Position numbers and translations under genes: made by a program
In this document: positions 33,037 to 40,841 of the stretch, piece by piece
Position numbering within the stretch: the first letter of the stretch is position 1
Layout of the letters: each line of letters begins with the position of its first letter
The notes under the pieces: generated by a model
Databases searched by the model: none
What the model saw: only the letters and a program-made list of their open reading frames with translations
What the model was told of the DNA's origin: nothing
Origin: Pseudomonadota bacterium
GTDB taxonomy: Bacteria; Pseudomonadota; Gammaproteobacteria; Steroidobacterales; JBCBZW01
NCBI GenBank assembly: GCA_039193195.1
Contig: JBCCWS010000048.1
Location: 1-45,613 of the forward strand
DNA length: 45,613 bases
Direction of reading: 5' to 3'

Positions 33037-34052
33037 GCGAATCAAAGTCCTTCGTCACACCGCGATCTGGGGAGACGATGTCTCGCGGTCGGACGGTGCT
33101 GCGCTACCTGGTCGGTGGGGTCTGCGTGGTCGCGCTACTCGGGTCCGCCATCGGCTATAGCGTTCCGCAAGGGCATCAAGCCGTGGTGGTGCGCTTCGGT
33201 GAGGTGGTACGGGTGACTGAGCAGGCGGGCCTTCACCTCAAGGCTCCCTGGCCGATCGAGCGCATCGTGGAGATCGATGCCCGTCGCCGCTGGCTGTCGA
33301 CGCCGCCAACGGAACTGCTGACCCGGGATCGCAAGAACATCGTGCTCGTGACCGGCGCGGCCTGGCAGACTCGCGATGCCGTGCAGTTCTATCGTGCACT
33401 GGGCTCGCTCGAGCAAGCCGATGAGAAAATCAACAGTCTCATGGTGAATGCTAAGATCGCGGTGTTCGGACGCTACGATCTGTCTGCCCTCGTCTCTACG
33501 GACTCCGAGGCCTTGCAGGTGGAGCGCATCGAGCGGGATGTGCTCGAGGCGGTGAACGAGGTTTCATCCAGCAAGTACGGCGTGGAAGTGGTGCACGCCG
33601 GATTCCAGCGAGTCTCGCTGCCAGAGCAGAACATTGTGTTCGTGCTGGAGCAGATGCGCGCCGAGCGTCGTCAGTTCGCAGCTCGATTCCGTGCGCAAGG
33701 GAGTCTGCAGGCAGCTCAGGTTAGGAGCAGGGCAGATCTCGAGGCCGCCCGGATTCTGTCGCAGGCCGAAGAGCAGGCGGCGCAGATACTCGGTGAGGCA
33801 GAGGCGGAGGCAGCCCGAATTTACGTCGATGCCCACCGCACTAACCCTGATTTCTATCACTTCATGAGATCGCTCGACAGCCTTGCCCGGACCTTAGGTC
33901 GCGACGCCGGTGTCACGCTGCGCACTGATTCAGCTCCCTTCGAGTTGCTCATCAGTCTGGAGGCAGGATCGGGCACCAAGGTGCACGAGCGTGGGGCGCT
34001 AACGTCCGTTCCAGCGAGGTCTGCGCTCGAACCCGCGGAGGGCGGCGAGTGA
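33021..34052 (+). CDS. SPFH-domain (HflC-like) protein
   Basis: The GTG at 33021 has GGAGG 6 bp upstream inside the preceding gene; an ATG at 33078 is the alternative and would remove 19 residues. One helix (about 27-46, LRYLVGGVCVVALLGSAIGY) anchors the protein. The SPFH domain follows at once: VPQGHQAVVVRFGEVV, AGLHLKAPWPIERIVEID, and an HflC-like core (LLTRDRKNIVLVTGAAWQ, then GVEVVHAGFQRVSLPE). The alanine/glutamate-rich coiled coil (QAAQVRSRADLEAARILSQA and on to about residue 275) is complete. Length of 343 fits HflC. It probably forms mixed oligomers with the neighbouring SPFH proteins. The stop overlaps the next start (GTGA). Confidence 0.85.
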   Translation: MVRELSESKSFVTPRSGETMSRGRTVLRYLVGGVCVVALLGSAIGYSVPQGHQAVVVRFGEVVRVTEQAGLHLKAPWPIERIVEIDARRRWLSTPPTELLTRDRKNIVLVTGAAWQTRDAVQFYRALGSLEQADEKINSLMVNAKIAVFGRYDLSALVSTDSEALQVERIERDVLEAVNEVSSSKYGVEVVHAGFQRVSLPEQNIVFVLEQMRAERRQFAARFRAQGSLQAAQVRSRADLEAARILSQAEEQAAQILGEAEAEAARIYVDAHRTNPDFYHFMRSLDSLARTLGRDAGVTLRTDSAPFELLISLEAGSGTKVHERGALTSVPARSALEPAEGGE

Positions 34053-35281
34053 GCCGAGCTAGTAGTCTGCGCCGGGTAGATCGTGGCCCGAAACGACGAC
34101 GCTCCGGCGCCGATCACGAGCTTTTGCTGTTCCTCTCGCCGCTCACTCGGTTGCTTGGGTTGGCGTGGCAGCGAATGCCGCTTGTCGTCGCTTCCTTCGC
34201 GTTGCTCTACGCCGTCTCGGGGATCTCCATCATCGAGGCAGACGAGGTAGGGATCGTGCTTCGCTTTGGCGCGATTACCCGTTCCTCCGATGGCCCTGTG
34301 ATTCATCGTCCAGGCATGTTGCTCGCCTATCCAAAGCCCTTCGACGAGGTTATCAGAGTCAAGGTCGATCGCATCGAGACGATCGTGATCGACGAACTCG
34401 CCCTACCGCGTGGGCAGGTCCGCGTGCGCGGCGCGGCGGGCGAGGATCTGGCGGGGGCCCAAGAAGCAGACGGCGACCCGCATGGGTTCGAACAGCGGTC
34501 ATCTATCGTGGGCTATGCGCTCACGGGTGATCGCAACCTCGCCCATGCTCAGCTCGTTGCCCGTTACCGCGTGAGCGACCCCATCGAGCGCCTACTGTTG
34601 GCGTCTGACGCTGAGGACTTTCTCCGCTCAGCGCTGCGCGAGAGCATGACGAGGCTTGCGGGGGGCAGGCACCTCGATGACCTACTGGGTGGCGGGCGGG
34701 AGCAGTTCGCTCGGGCAGTGATGCGCGATGCCCAATCGAGGCTCGATAAGGTCCGTGTGGGCCTCGAGCTCGTAAGCATAGAGCTTGAACACCTCTCGCC
34801 CCCGAGCGCCGTCGAAGCGGCTTTCGACTCAGTACAAAGCGCCTACATCGAGGCCCAAACCCTGGGACGAGAGGCCAACGTTTACGCCGCTCAGTTGGTG
34901 CCGGCCGCGAAAGCACAGGCGCAGGAGATCGTCAGCCGCGCGCGCGCAGCGTCCCTTGCCTTGACCTCCGCCGCGCGAGCCGAGTCGAGTGCCTTCGCGG
35001 CCCTACTACCGTCCTACCAGGCGACGCCCGAGTTGGTGCGGCAACGGTTGTATCGCGAGGGCCTCGAGCGCGCGCTGGGGGGAGTTGGTGAGCTAAAGCT
35101 CGTGCCACCTCCTGGCGCCGGTGGTTATGGGGGCACGCGTTTCTTGCTGTCCCTACCTTCGGGGTCAGCGTCCTCGGCGACCCCATCCGTCCGCGCCGTG
35201 GGGGACGTGGACCAGGCCGAGCCCCCTCGGCGCGAAAGTGTTGCGGTCGAGTCGGTGCCGACCGAAGGCTCGAGCCTGTGA
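34049..35281 (+). CDS. Third SPFH-domain (HflK/stomatin-like) protein
   Basis: The GTG at 34049 overlaps the previous stop by four bases. A basic N-terminus (SLRRVDRGPKRRRSG) precedes one membrane helix (about 44-62, PLVVASFALLYAVSGISI). The SPFH domain begins IEADEVGIVLRFGAI and continues GMLLAYPKPFDEVIRVKVDR, with the PKPFDE form typical of HflK. An insertion of about 40 residues rich in glycine and acids (VRVRGAAGEDLAGAQEADGD) splits the domain. The helical tail (about 250-330) has alanine-rich heptads (AAKAQAQEIVSRARAASLAL) and the last 60 residues look disordered. The 410-aa length fits HflK. A third, distinct SPFH copy beside an HflK/HflC-like pair is unusual. Confidence 0.82.
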   Translation: MSRASSLRRVDRGPKRRRSGADHELLLFLSPLTRLLGLAWQRMPLVVASFALLYAVSGISIIEADEVGIVLRFGAITRSSDGPVIHRPGMLLAYPKPFDEVIRVKVDRIETIVIDELALPRGQVRVRGAAGEDLAGAQEADGDPHGFEQRSSIVGYALTGDRNLAHAQLVARYRVSDPIERLLLASDAEDFLRSALRESMTRLAGGRHLDDLLGGGREQFARAVMRDAQSRLDKVRVGLELVSIELEHLSPPSAVEAAFDSVQSAYIEAQTLGREANVYAAQLVPAAKAQAQEIVSRARAASLALTSAARAESSAFAALLPSYQATPELVRQRLYREGLERALGGVGELKLVPPPGAGGYGGTRFLLSLPSGSASSATPSVRAVGDVDQAEPPRRESVAVESVPTEGSSL

Positions 35282-37209
35282 CGGGGGTCCGACAGTTGAG
35301 CGCGATCGGCGAGGCCGTCGGGGTCTCCGACCGAGCCAAGGCTAGCGTTCTCACTAGGCGTGAGCGCAACAGCATATCGAGGAGGCTAGGCGTCAATATG
35401 CTCGGCGCCGGATTGTTTCTCGTAGGCCTGTTGATCGGGCGCGCGGGGGGGCAATTCGAGGTTGGCCAGCTGTTTCAGTTCGCCGCCGCGTTGATGGTCG
35501 GCGCCGGGGTTCTCCACCAGGCGTTGCGTGGTTTCTTCAGTGTGCCACCGTACAACTACAGCGAACAGCTCGTAGCCCTCGCGGTGTTGGCGGCCATCGC
35601 CTCCGGCGATTTCCTTTCGGCCACCCTGGTACCGCTGCTCCTCGAGATCGGACATCTGTTCGAAGAGCGCAGTGCCCTAGGTGCGCAGGCAGCGATCGAT
35701 CGCCTGGGCCAACTCTGTGCTCGCACCGCCACCGTGTCGATTGATGAGCAAGAGCGTGAGATGCCTGCGGAGGTGATCGAACCAGGTCATCTGCTAATAG
35801 TGCGGCCGGGCGAGGTGATTGCGGCGGACGGCGTCGTGCAATCAGGGCACGCCAGCCTTGACCAGAGCCCAGTCACCGGTGAGTCCAGTCCCAATGGCGT
35901 CGGCCCCGGAGACGCTGTGTACGCCGGAACGATCAACCTGGACGGACTGCTCGAAGTGCGCGTGCAGAAGGCCGGCCGCGGTACCGTTCTCGGTGAGGTG
36001 ATTCGCATTCTCCGGGAGGTCGAGAGTGCCAAGACGCCGGTCGTGCGCTTGCTCGAGCGAGGTGCCGCCGTGTACCTCCCCGCCGTTGTTACCCTGGCCG
36101 CCCTCACCCTGTTTGTTACGGGTGAGCTTAGCCGCTTTGTCACTGTCTTGGTCGTGGCCTGCCCCTGTGCCCTCATCCTCGCAGCGCCCGCCGCGATGGT
36201 GGCGGCGATGGCGACGGCGACGAAGCGATCCATCCTGATCAAGAACGCGGCGTTCCTCGAAAGGGTGGCCACGGTCGACACGCTGGTGCTCGACAAAACG
36301 GGAACTCTGACCGACAGCGTTCAATCGGTCGATCGTGTGCAACCGTGCGACGGAACGACCGAAGACGACATACTCCGCTTAGCAGCGGCGGTGGCGCATG
36401 GGTCTCGCCATCCGGCGGCACGGGCCGTCAATTCCGAGGCGCAGGCACGCAAGCTCGCGGTACCAGTGGCACGGGATACTCGCGAGTATCCAGGGCGCGG
36501 GGTGAGGGCAACCGTCGACGGTGCAACGGTGCAAATCGGTCGCGCGAGCTGGCTGAGGCAGTGCGGCGTAGCGGGGCGACTGGAGTCGCAGGGCGCTGGG
36601 GTGTGGCTGGCTCGCGACGGCACGGCCTTGGGGTTCATCGCCTTGTCGGATCACCTGAAGGAGGGCGCGGAGGAGGCCATCGCGCAGATGCGGGCACTCG
36701 GCTTCGCTCGCATCGTGCTGCTGACCGGCGATCGCGAGCAAGTGGCCAAGCCAGTGGGCGAGCGCCTCAAACTGAACGAGGTTATCGCCGAGGTGCTCCC
36801 CGCGGAGAAGCTCTGTGTCGTAGAGCGTGAGCAAGCGGCTGGGCGCCGCGTGCTGATGGTGGGCGATGGCATCAACGACGCTCTCGCGATGTCGGCAGCC
36901 GACGTCGGGGTGGCCGTGGGCGCGCAGATCAACGAAGTGGCCTTGGGCGGTGCCGACGTCGCATTACTCTCGAACGAGCTGCGGTGTTTGCCCGATGCGG
37001 TGGCACTGGCCGACCGCACCCGACGGGTGGTGTTGGAGAACGTGGTGGTCGGCCTCACGTTCTCTGTAGGCATGCTGGCGATCGCCAGCGCTGGATGGAT
37101 CAATCCTGTCACTGGCGCGCTACTGCATAACGCGGGCGCCGTCTTCGTGGTCTTCAACAGCTCGAGGCTCCTCGAGCGAGGCAATCCACTCGAGCCAACA
37201 GGTGTGTGA
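35278..37209 (+). CDS. P1B-type heavy-metal-translocating P-type ATPase
   Basis: The GTG at 35278 overlaps the preceding stop (GTGA). The 643-aa pump has the full P-type set: actuator TGES (200-203), membrane metal motif CPC (295-297), phosphorylation site DKTGT (D339), the HP of the N-domain (378-379), TGD (483-485) and the hinge GDGIND (529-534). It lacks an N-terminal HMA or cysteine-rich metal-binding domain. The final helices read INPVTGALLHNAGAVFVVFN, differing from both the classic copper and the ZntA signatures. Therefore the metal is not predicted, though CPC restricts it to soft or transition ions. Being coupled to three SPFH genes and a porin-like gene is the striking point. Confidence 0.93.
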   Translation: MTGVRQLSAIGEAVGVSDRAKASVLTRRERNSISRRLGVNMLGAGLFLVGLLIGRAGGQFEVGQLFQFAAALMVGAGVLHQALRGFFSVPPYNYSEQLVALAVLAAIASGDFLSATLVPLLLEIGHLFEERSALGAQAAIDRLGQLCARTATVSIDEQEREMPAEVIEPGHLLIVRPGEVIAADGVVQSGHASLDQSPVTGESSPNGVGPGDAVYAGTINLDGLLEVRVQKAGRGTVLGEVIRILREVESAKTPVVRLLERGAAVYLPAVVTLAALTLFVTGELSRFVTVLVVACPCALILAAPAAMVAAMATATKRSILIKNAAFLERVATVDTLVLDKTGTLTDSVQSVDRVQPCDGTTEDDILRLAAAVAHGSRHPAARAVNSEAQARKLAVPVARDTREYPGRGVRATVDGATVQIGRASWLRQCGVAGRLESQGAGVWLARDGTALGFIALSDHLKEGAEEAIAQMRALGFARIVLLTGDREQVAKPVGERLKLNEVIAEVLPAEKLCVVEREQAAGRRVLMVGDGINDALAMSAADVGVAVGAQINEVALGGADVALLSNELRCLPDAVALADRTRRVVLENVVVGLTFSVGMLAIASAGWINPVTGALLHNAGAVFVVFNSSRLLERGNPLEPTGV

Positions 37210-37877
37210 TGCAACGCGAGCCTAGGACTCTCTATGTCGCCCTACTTTGCGCTGCTGCCGGCGGCGCCATGGCGCAAGAGGTTACGCCGGAAACGCCGTC
37301 TGTTTCCACCGATCTGGCGACCGACATTGCCGTCGAGTTGCTCTACCTTGGTGTCTCTAAAAACCTGACAGAGGGATGGACTGGGCAGCTGTATGCAGCC
37401 TACGGCATCGACGACAGTATTGGCCTCGGTGTGCTCGACCTAGCGAAGGCGCTCAACGACAACATTCAATTGGGAGGGCGCTACCAGTTTCTCGGTGCTG
37501 ACGGGAGCAGTGATCAGCATACCTTTTGGGGCTATCTCAACGCCCAGCGCTTCTTCGGCCAGTCTTGGCGACTGGATACGAGGCAAGTGTTGGAGCAACG
37601 TCTGAACACCTCCGGTGTTAACGAGCGCACGCGCTACAGGCCTCGATTCCGCGTGAGCTACTTCGGTGACATGGCCGGTGTCGAGTTCCAGCTCTACGCT
37701 TCCGTAGAGCAGATCTTCAACCTCACGGACGACGATGACAATCAGACAAGCTGGGCAAGCGGGCTGTACTTTCGCCTGAACAAGCACTTTCAAATAAACG
37801 CGTTCCACCAGTGGACGGAAACGGAGAGAGGGCCGGACTTCCGCTTCCCTGGTGTGGGGCTTGTGGGCTTCTTCTAA
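37209..37877 (+). CDS. DUF2490-like outer-membrane beta-barrel protein
   Basis: The ATG at 37209 shares a base with the ATPase stop (TGATG); a GTG at 37206 is the alternative. A signal peptide (LYVALLCAAAGGAMA) is followed by about 200 residues of alternating strands. Typical pieces are AVELLYLGVSKNLTEGWTGQ, RYQFLGADGSS, DTRQVLEQRLN, RYRPRFRVSYF and HFQINAFHQWTETERG. The last residues end in phenylalanine (VGLVGFF), the outer-membrane insertion signal. The strand order and the RxxxEQR-type motif fit the DUF2490 family, whose function is unknown. As the last coupled gene after a metal ATPase, it may give the exported ion an exit, or anchor the system in the outer membrane (inference). Confidence 0.78.
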   Translation: MQREPRTLYVALLCAAAGGAMAQEVTPETPSVSTDLATDIAVELLYLGVSKNLTEGWTGQLYAAYGIDDSIGLGVLDLAKALNDNIQLGGRYQFLGADGSSDQHTFWGYLNAQRFFGQSWRLDTRQVLEQRLNTSGVNERTRYRPRFRVSYFGDMAGVEFQLYASVEQIFNLTDDDDNQTSWASGLYFRLNKHFQINAFHQWTETERGPDFRFPGVGLVGFF

Positions 37878-37901
37878 GGATGCTGGTGGCGGCCTCGTCG
37901 T

Positions 37902-38342
37902 GTGGCTCCGGCTATCGGCGCGTTTGCAGCTGCTTGCGTACTTCTACCCGGTATTCTGGGGCAGTTCCCGAGCTTTGCTCTGACGATCACTCCCCTGTAT
38001 CTACTTACGTTGCTGGGGTTGCTGCTGTCAGCGCAGGTCGACTGGCGGATCAGCTATCGCCGCAGGCCTTGGATCATCGCTGTGATTCCGTATGTGCTGA
38101 TTGGCCTAATCACATCATTTGTTCACTTGCCCCTCAATCTGCAAAAGGGAGCAGCGGTCTACTCTCCCTCGAGTGCGGCTCGCGATGCCCATGGGCTGAT
38201 CGGCCTTTTCCGGGACGCCGCACTCGAGGATGCTGACCGAAAGCGATCCTGTTGGCTCCTGTGGAGTGATGCGCGGCGCGATAGCGTCGCTCGGGATCTA
38301 CCGCAGGCTGTGGACCTCGTAGCGCCCCCTGGCGCCCCCTGA
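37902..38342 (+). CDS. Small putative membrane protein
   Basis: A GTG at 37902 begins 24 bp after the DUF2490-like stop. The 146-aa frame has about three hydrophobic helices (FAAACVLLPGILGQFPSFAL, PLYLLTLLGLLLSA and WIIAVIPYVLIGLITSFVHL), which supports coding. The C-terminal 60 residues (SSAARDAHGLIGLFRDAALE and on) look less like protein and may reflect a frameshift or drift. No Shine-Dalgarno is clear. It could be a seventh member of the SPFH/ATPase operon. No family is recognised. Confidence 0.45.
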   Translation: MAPAIGAFAAACVLLPGILGQFPSFALTITPLYLLTLLGLLLSAQVDWRISYRRRPWIIAVIPYVLIGLITSFVHLPLNLQKGAAVYSPSSAARDAHGLIGLFRDAALEDADRKRSCWLLWSDARRDSVARDLPQAVDLVAPPGAP

Positions 38343-38564
38343 TTCGCGAATGGCCCATTTTGGGTTGTCGCTCAATTATGCGCGGCTCATCACAGTCTCG
38401 AACTGCGCGCTGCTTCCCAAGCCGTCTCACCACCGCGCGACGAACAGGTCTACTAAGTCTGCGTCAGGACTAAGCTTCGGTGTCCGGGCAGCTGCCTGGG
38501 CGTGACGAGCTGGCGTGTTGGCCACAAAAGCTGAGAAGGCAACAGGAATTGAGGACGTGAAACT

Positions 38565-39314
38565 ATGTTCACCGGCAACGAGATTCTCGCTAAGACCGAG
38601 AAGGGGCTCGCCCAAATGCGCGTGCAGGACGACGCCCTGCTGCCACGCGAGGCACGCTCTCTGCTGATCTTGATCAACGGCAAAGACACGCTAGAGCAGT
38701 ACCGAAACGCCCTCAGTGCCAGCAAGGTATTCGAATCTCTGGGAGGGATCGATCAGCTGGTACAGCTGCTGTTTGATCTGGAGTACCTGTGCGCCAAGTC
38801 GCAAGAGCAACCTGAGACCGGTGAGCAGCTCAATTCTCGAGCCGTGAACTCGGCGCACAGCACGGCTCTAGATCACGCGGCAGAATACGCAGAGGAAATA
38901 GTGCTGGCGAGCGATGACACCATCGACGCACCTCTGCCGCAGCTAACCAATCCGCCAGAGGTTGCAGAGGGAGAGGCCGCGGGCCGAGCGCCGGTGGTTC
39001 GACTCGAGGACAAGCGGGCCGAGCAGGCGATGGCGAGCCTGCGAGAGCATCAGCCTGAGCCTGCGCCGCGCAAGAGGCAGCCGCAGGTGACCCATAAGTC
39101 GCCTAGCGTGGACTGGCAGGCTGTGCGTGCAGCCCTAGCGGAGGCGATCGAGCGCCACCCCTCGCTCGATGATCCGTGGACCTGGCTGTTTCAGCTAGAG
39201 AGGTGTGGCAGTGCGAATGATTTGCTGCAGCTCCTCGATCACTTCGAGAAGACGACGCGCAAGCTGCCACGCGGGGTGGCGAGGCTGGCAGCCGCCCTGC
39301 GAGCCGCCAGCTAG
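38565..39314 (+). CDS. 249-aa protein of unknown function
   Basis: The ATG at 38565 has GAGGA about 9 bp upstream. The N-terminus (EILAKTEKGLAQM...LPREARSLLILINGKDTLEQ) resembles a short module found at the start of many uncharacterised proteobacterial proteins, with pattern KT..G.......LP...R.LLILI.GK.T. An acidic, proline-rich linker (about 85-175) joins it to a C-terminal helical segment (AVRAALAEAIERHPSLDDPW...LLDHFEKTTRKLPRG). No membrane segment is seen. It is 44 bp upstream of the first BLUF gene, in the same direction and probably cotranscribed. A light-response output role is an inference from position only. Confidence 0.72.
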   Translation: MFTGNEILAKTEKGLAQMRVQDDALLPREARSLLILINGKDTLEQYRNALSASKVFESLGGIDQLVQLLFDLEYLCAKSQEQPETGEQLNSRAVNSAHSTALDHAAEYAEEIVLASDDTIDAPLPQLTNPPEVAEGEAAGRAPVVRLEDKRAEQAMASLREHQPEPAPRKRQPQVTHKSPSVDWQAVRAALAEAIERHPSLDDPWTWLFQLERCGSANDLLQLLDHFEKTTRKLPRGVARLAAALRAAS

Positions 39315-39358
39315 CGTTTGGCTCGTCAATATAGTGAATCCCAGTATTTCAGGTATCC

Positions 39359-39892
39359 ATGATGAGCAACCTACAGAGTAACGACGAAGCCCTAAAGGCC
39401 ATGCACGGTGAGCACATCTTGCTGCGACTTACGTACATCAGCCGGTACAACAACCACAATGAGTCGGATGAGCTGCAGCGTATCCTGTCCCAGGCGCAGG
39501 AGAACAACGAGCGCAACGGCATCACCGGAGTGCTCGTGTTCAATCACAACTACTTCCTGCAGAGTATTGAAGGGCGGCGTCCAGTGATCAACAATCTGCT
39601 GCGCAAGCTAGTTAGGGATTCGCGTCACTTCGCTCTGCAGATCATCGAGGCCAGAGAGATCGACCAACGCCGCTGGAGCGGGTGGTCGATGAACTACCTG
39701 ACGCCCACGAAGAAGTACCAGAACGAGGCTCTTCGCTTCTCCGGTGGAGCTACTTTCAATCCGTACCTGATGAGCACTAAGCAGGTGATGCTGTTGATCG
39801 AATCGCTCACCAAGATGCAGGAGCATCGAAGCCGCGCCGAGGAATCGATCAAGTCCTCACGCAAGCTTTTTGGTCTGCTGAAGGCCAGTTGA
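39359..39892 (+). CDS. BLUF-domain blue-light receptor, first of a pair
   Basis: The ATG at 39359 is used, with a second at 39362. The 177-aa protein consists of a BLUF domain (about residues 18-112) plus a helical tail. The flavin-binding residues are all in place: Y26 (LTYIS), N50 (QENNERNGITG), Q68 (YFLQSIEG), and W109/M111 in WSGWSMNY. Y26 and Q68 correspond to the tyrosine and glutamine that rearrange their hydrogen bonds after blue light. The tail (about 113-177) ends in a charged helix (TKMQEHRSRAEESIKSSRK) as in short PixD-like BLUF proteins that signal by changing partners. No output enzyme is fused. Another BLUF gene follows after 28 bp. Confidence 0.95.
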   Translation: MMSNLQSNDEALKAMHGEHILLRLTYISRYNNHNESDELQRILSQAQENNERNGITGVLVFNHNYFLQSIEGRRPVINNLLRKLVRDSRHFALQIIEAREIDQRRWSGWSMNYLTPTKKYQNEALRFSGGATFNPYLMSTKQVMLLIESLTKMQEHRSRAEESIKSSRKLFGLLKAS

Positions 39893-39920
39893 AGCGGTCA
39901 AATTCGAGAGGAACGGAACA

Positions 39921-40397
39921 ATGAGCGAAGTCCATACCGACGCCCACATTCTCATCTCGCTGACGTACGCCAGCCGAGCGAATCCGGATGTATCGCCAAA
40001 GGACTTTCAGGAGATCTTGCGTCAGGCCCAAGAGAATAACCGCGATAACGGCATTACGGGGATGCTGACCTTCAATCGCGAGTACTTCCTGCAGACAATT
40101 GAGGGTCCTCGCGCTCAGATCAATGGGTTGTTAGCCAAGCTGATCAATGACCGCCGCCATCATGATCTTCAGGTGATCGAGAGCAAGGAAATCAAGGCCC
40201 GAGAGTGGGCGCAGTGGTCGATGAACTACGCCTCGCCGACAGAGGGTAATCTCGCGACGTATCTGAAGTACTCGACGACGGTGCAATTCAACCCTTATCT
40301 GCTCAATGTGGAATCCGCGCGCCTGTTGCTGCGCGATCTGGGTCGTCGAGCAATTCAAACTGAGAGTGCGGCGCCGCTCGCTGCGAGTGCCGGCTGA
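39921..40397 (+). CDS. BLUF-domain blue-light receptor, second of a pair
   Basis: The ATG at 39921 is preceded by GAGAGGAACGG. The 158-aa protein keeps all the flavin-site residues: Y16 (LTYAS), N40 (QENNRDNGITG), Q58 (YFLQTIEG), W99 and M101 (WAQWSMNY). It aligns with the first BLUF protein along its full length, including the TFNPYL/QFNPYL segment in the tail, so the pair arose by duplication. The short helical C-terminus has no enzyme. Two adjacent BLUF paralogues could form hetero-oligomers or respond over different light ranges. The partner is not identified; the 249-aa protein upstream is a candidate. Confidence 0.95.
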   Translation: MSEVHTDAHILISLTYASRANPDVSPKDFQEILRQAQENNRDNGITGMLTFNREYFLQTIEGPRAQINGLLAKLINDRRHHDLQVIESKEIKAREWAQWSMNYASPTEGNLATYLKYSTTVQFNPYLLNVESARLLLRDLGRRAIQTESAAPLAASAG

Positions 40398-40841
40398 GCC
40401 TCGAGGGGCGGATGACAACCAAGGCGTGGAGCAACGTCCCCGAGGGCGTCTTGATCCGACGCCCACTGAATCTGTCGCTGCGCTCGTGCATTGCGCCGCA
40501 AGGCGTCAAGGCACTCGCCAGCGCCTGACAAGAAGCGCAGGACCGCTGGGATGCTACCGTGGCATCCCCATAGCAGTTCCGAGATCCGTTGTCGTCTAAT
40601 CTCAATCCATGCGGCACCCGCGATGACGCCGGAACGCGGGTGCCTCTTGCAGGCTCCCATTGTGGACCCTGTAAATCACTGCAAGACTATCGTTTGAGGT
40701 CTTGACCGCAGGCGAGGGCGGGGCGAACGATGAGCCCTCATCCACATGGTGGCCCCACCCCGCGAGGGACCCAGCCCTGTGCCTGAGTAGCACCGCAGCC
40801 GACTACGATTAGGCGGTCTACGAGGTGTTGGGCGGGCGAGC
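40398..40841. other. Gene-free stretch with two hairpins
   Basis: After the BLUF pair, GGGATGC (40548-40554) pairs with GCATCCC (40562-40568). A stronger stem, GGCACCCGCG (40613-40622) with CGCGGGTGCC (40635-40644), has ten perfect pairs and a 12-base loop. The second is the likelier end of the BLUF transcript. The right part should carry the promoter of the membrane-anchored gene at 40842, but I cannot point to it. Confidence 0.45.
40613..40644. terminator. Ten-bp perfect hairpin downstream of the BLUF genes
   Basis: Stem GGCACCCGCG / CGCGGGTGCC with a 12-base loop. TCTTGC follows, not a proper T-tract, so either intrinsic termination or an mRNA-stabilising role is possible. Confidence 0.5.

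Noticed and set aside
31357-35281. Treating the SPFH genes as the housekeeping hflK/hflC
   Set aside because: Three copies, extra membrane helices and coupling to a metal ATPase, with no hflX, hfq or FtsH neighbour, argue for a separate system.
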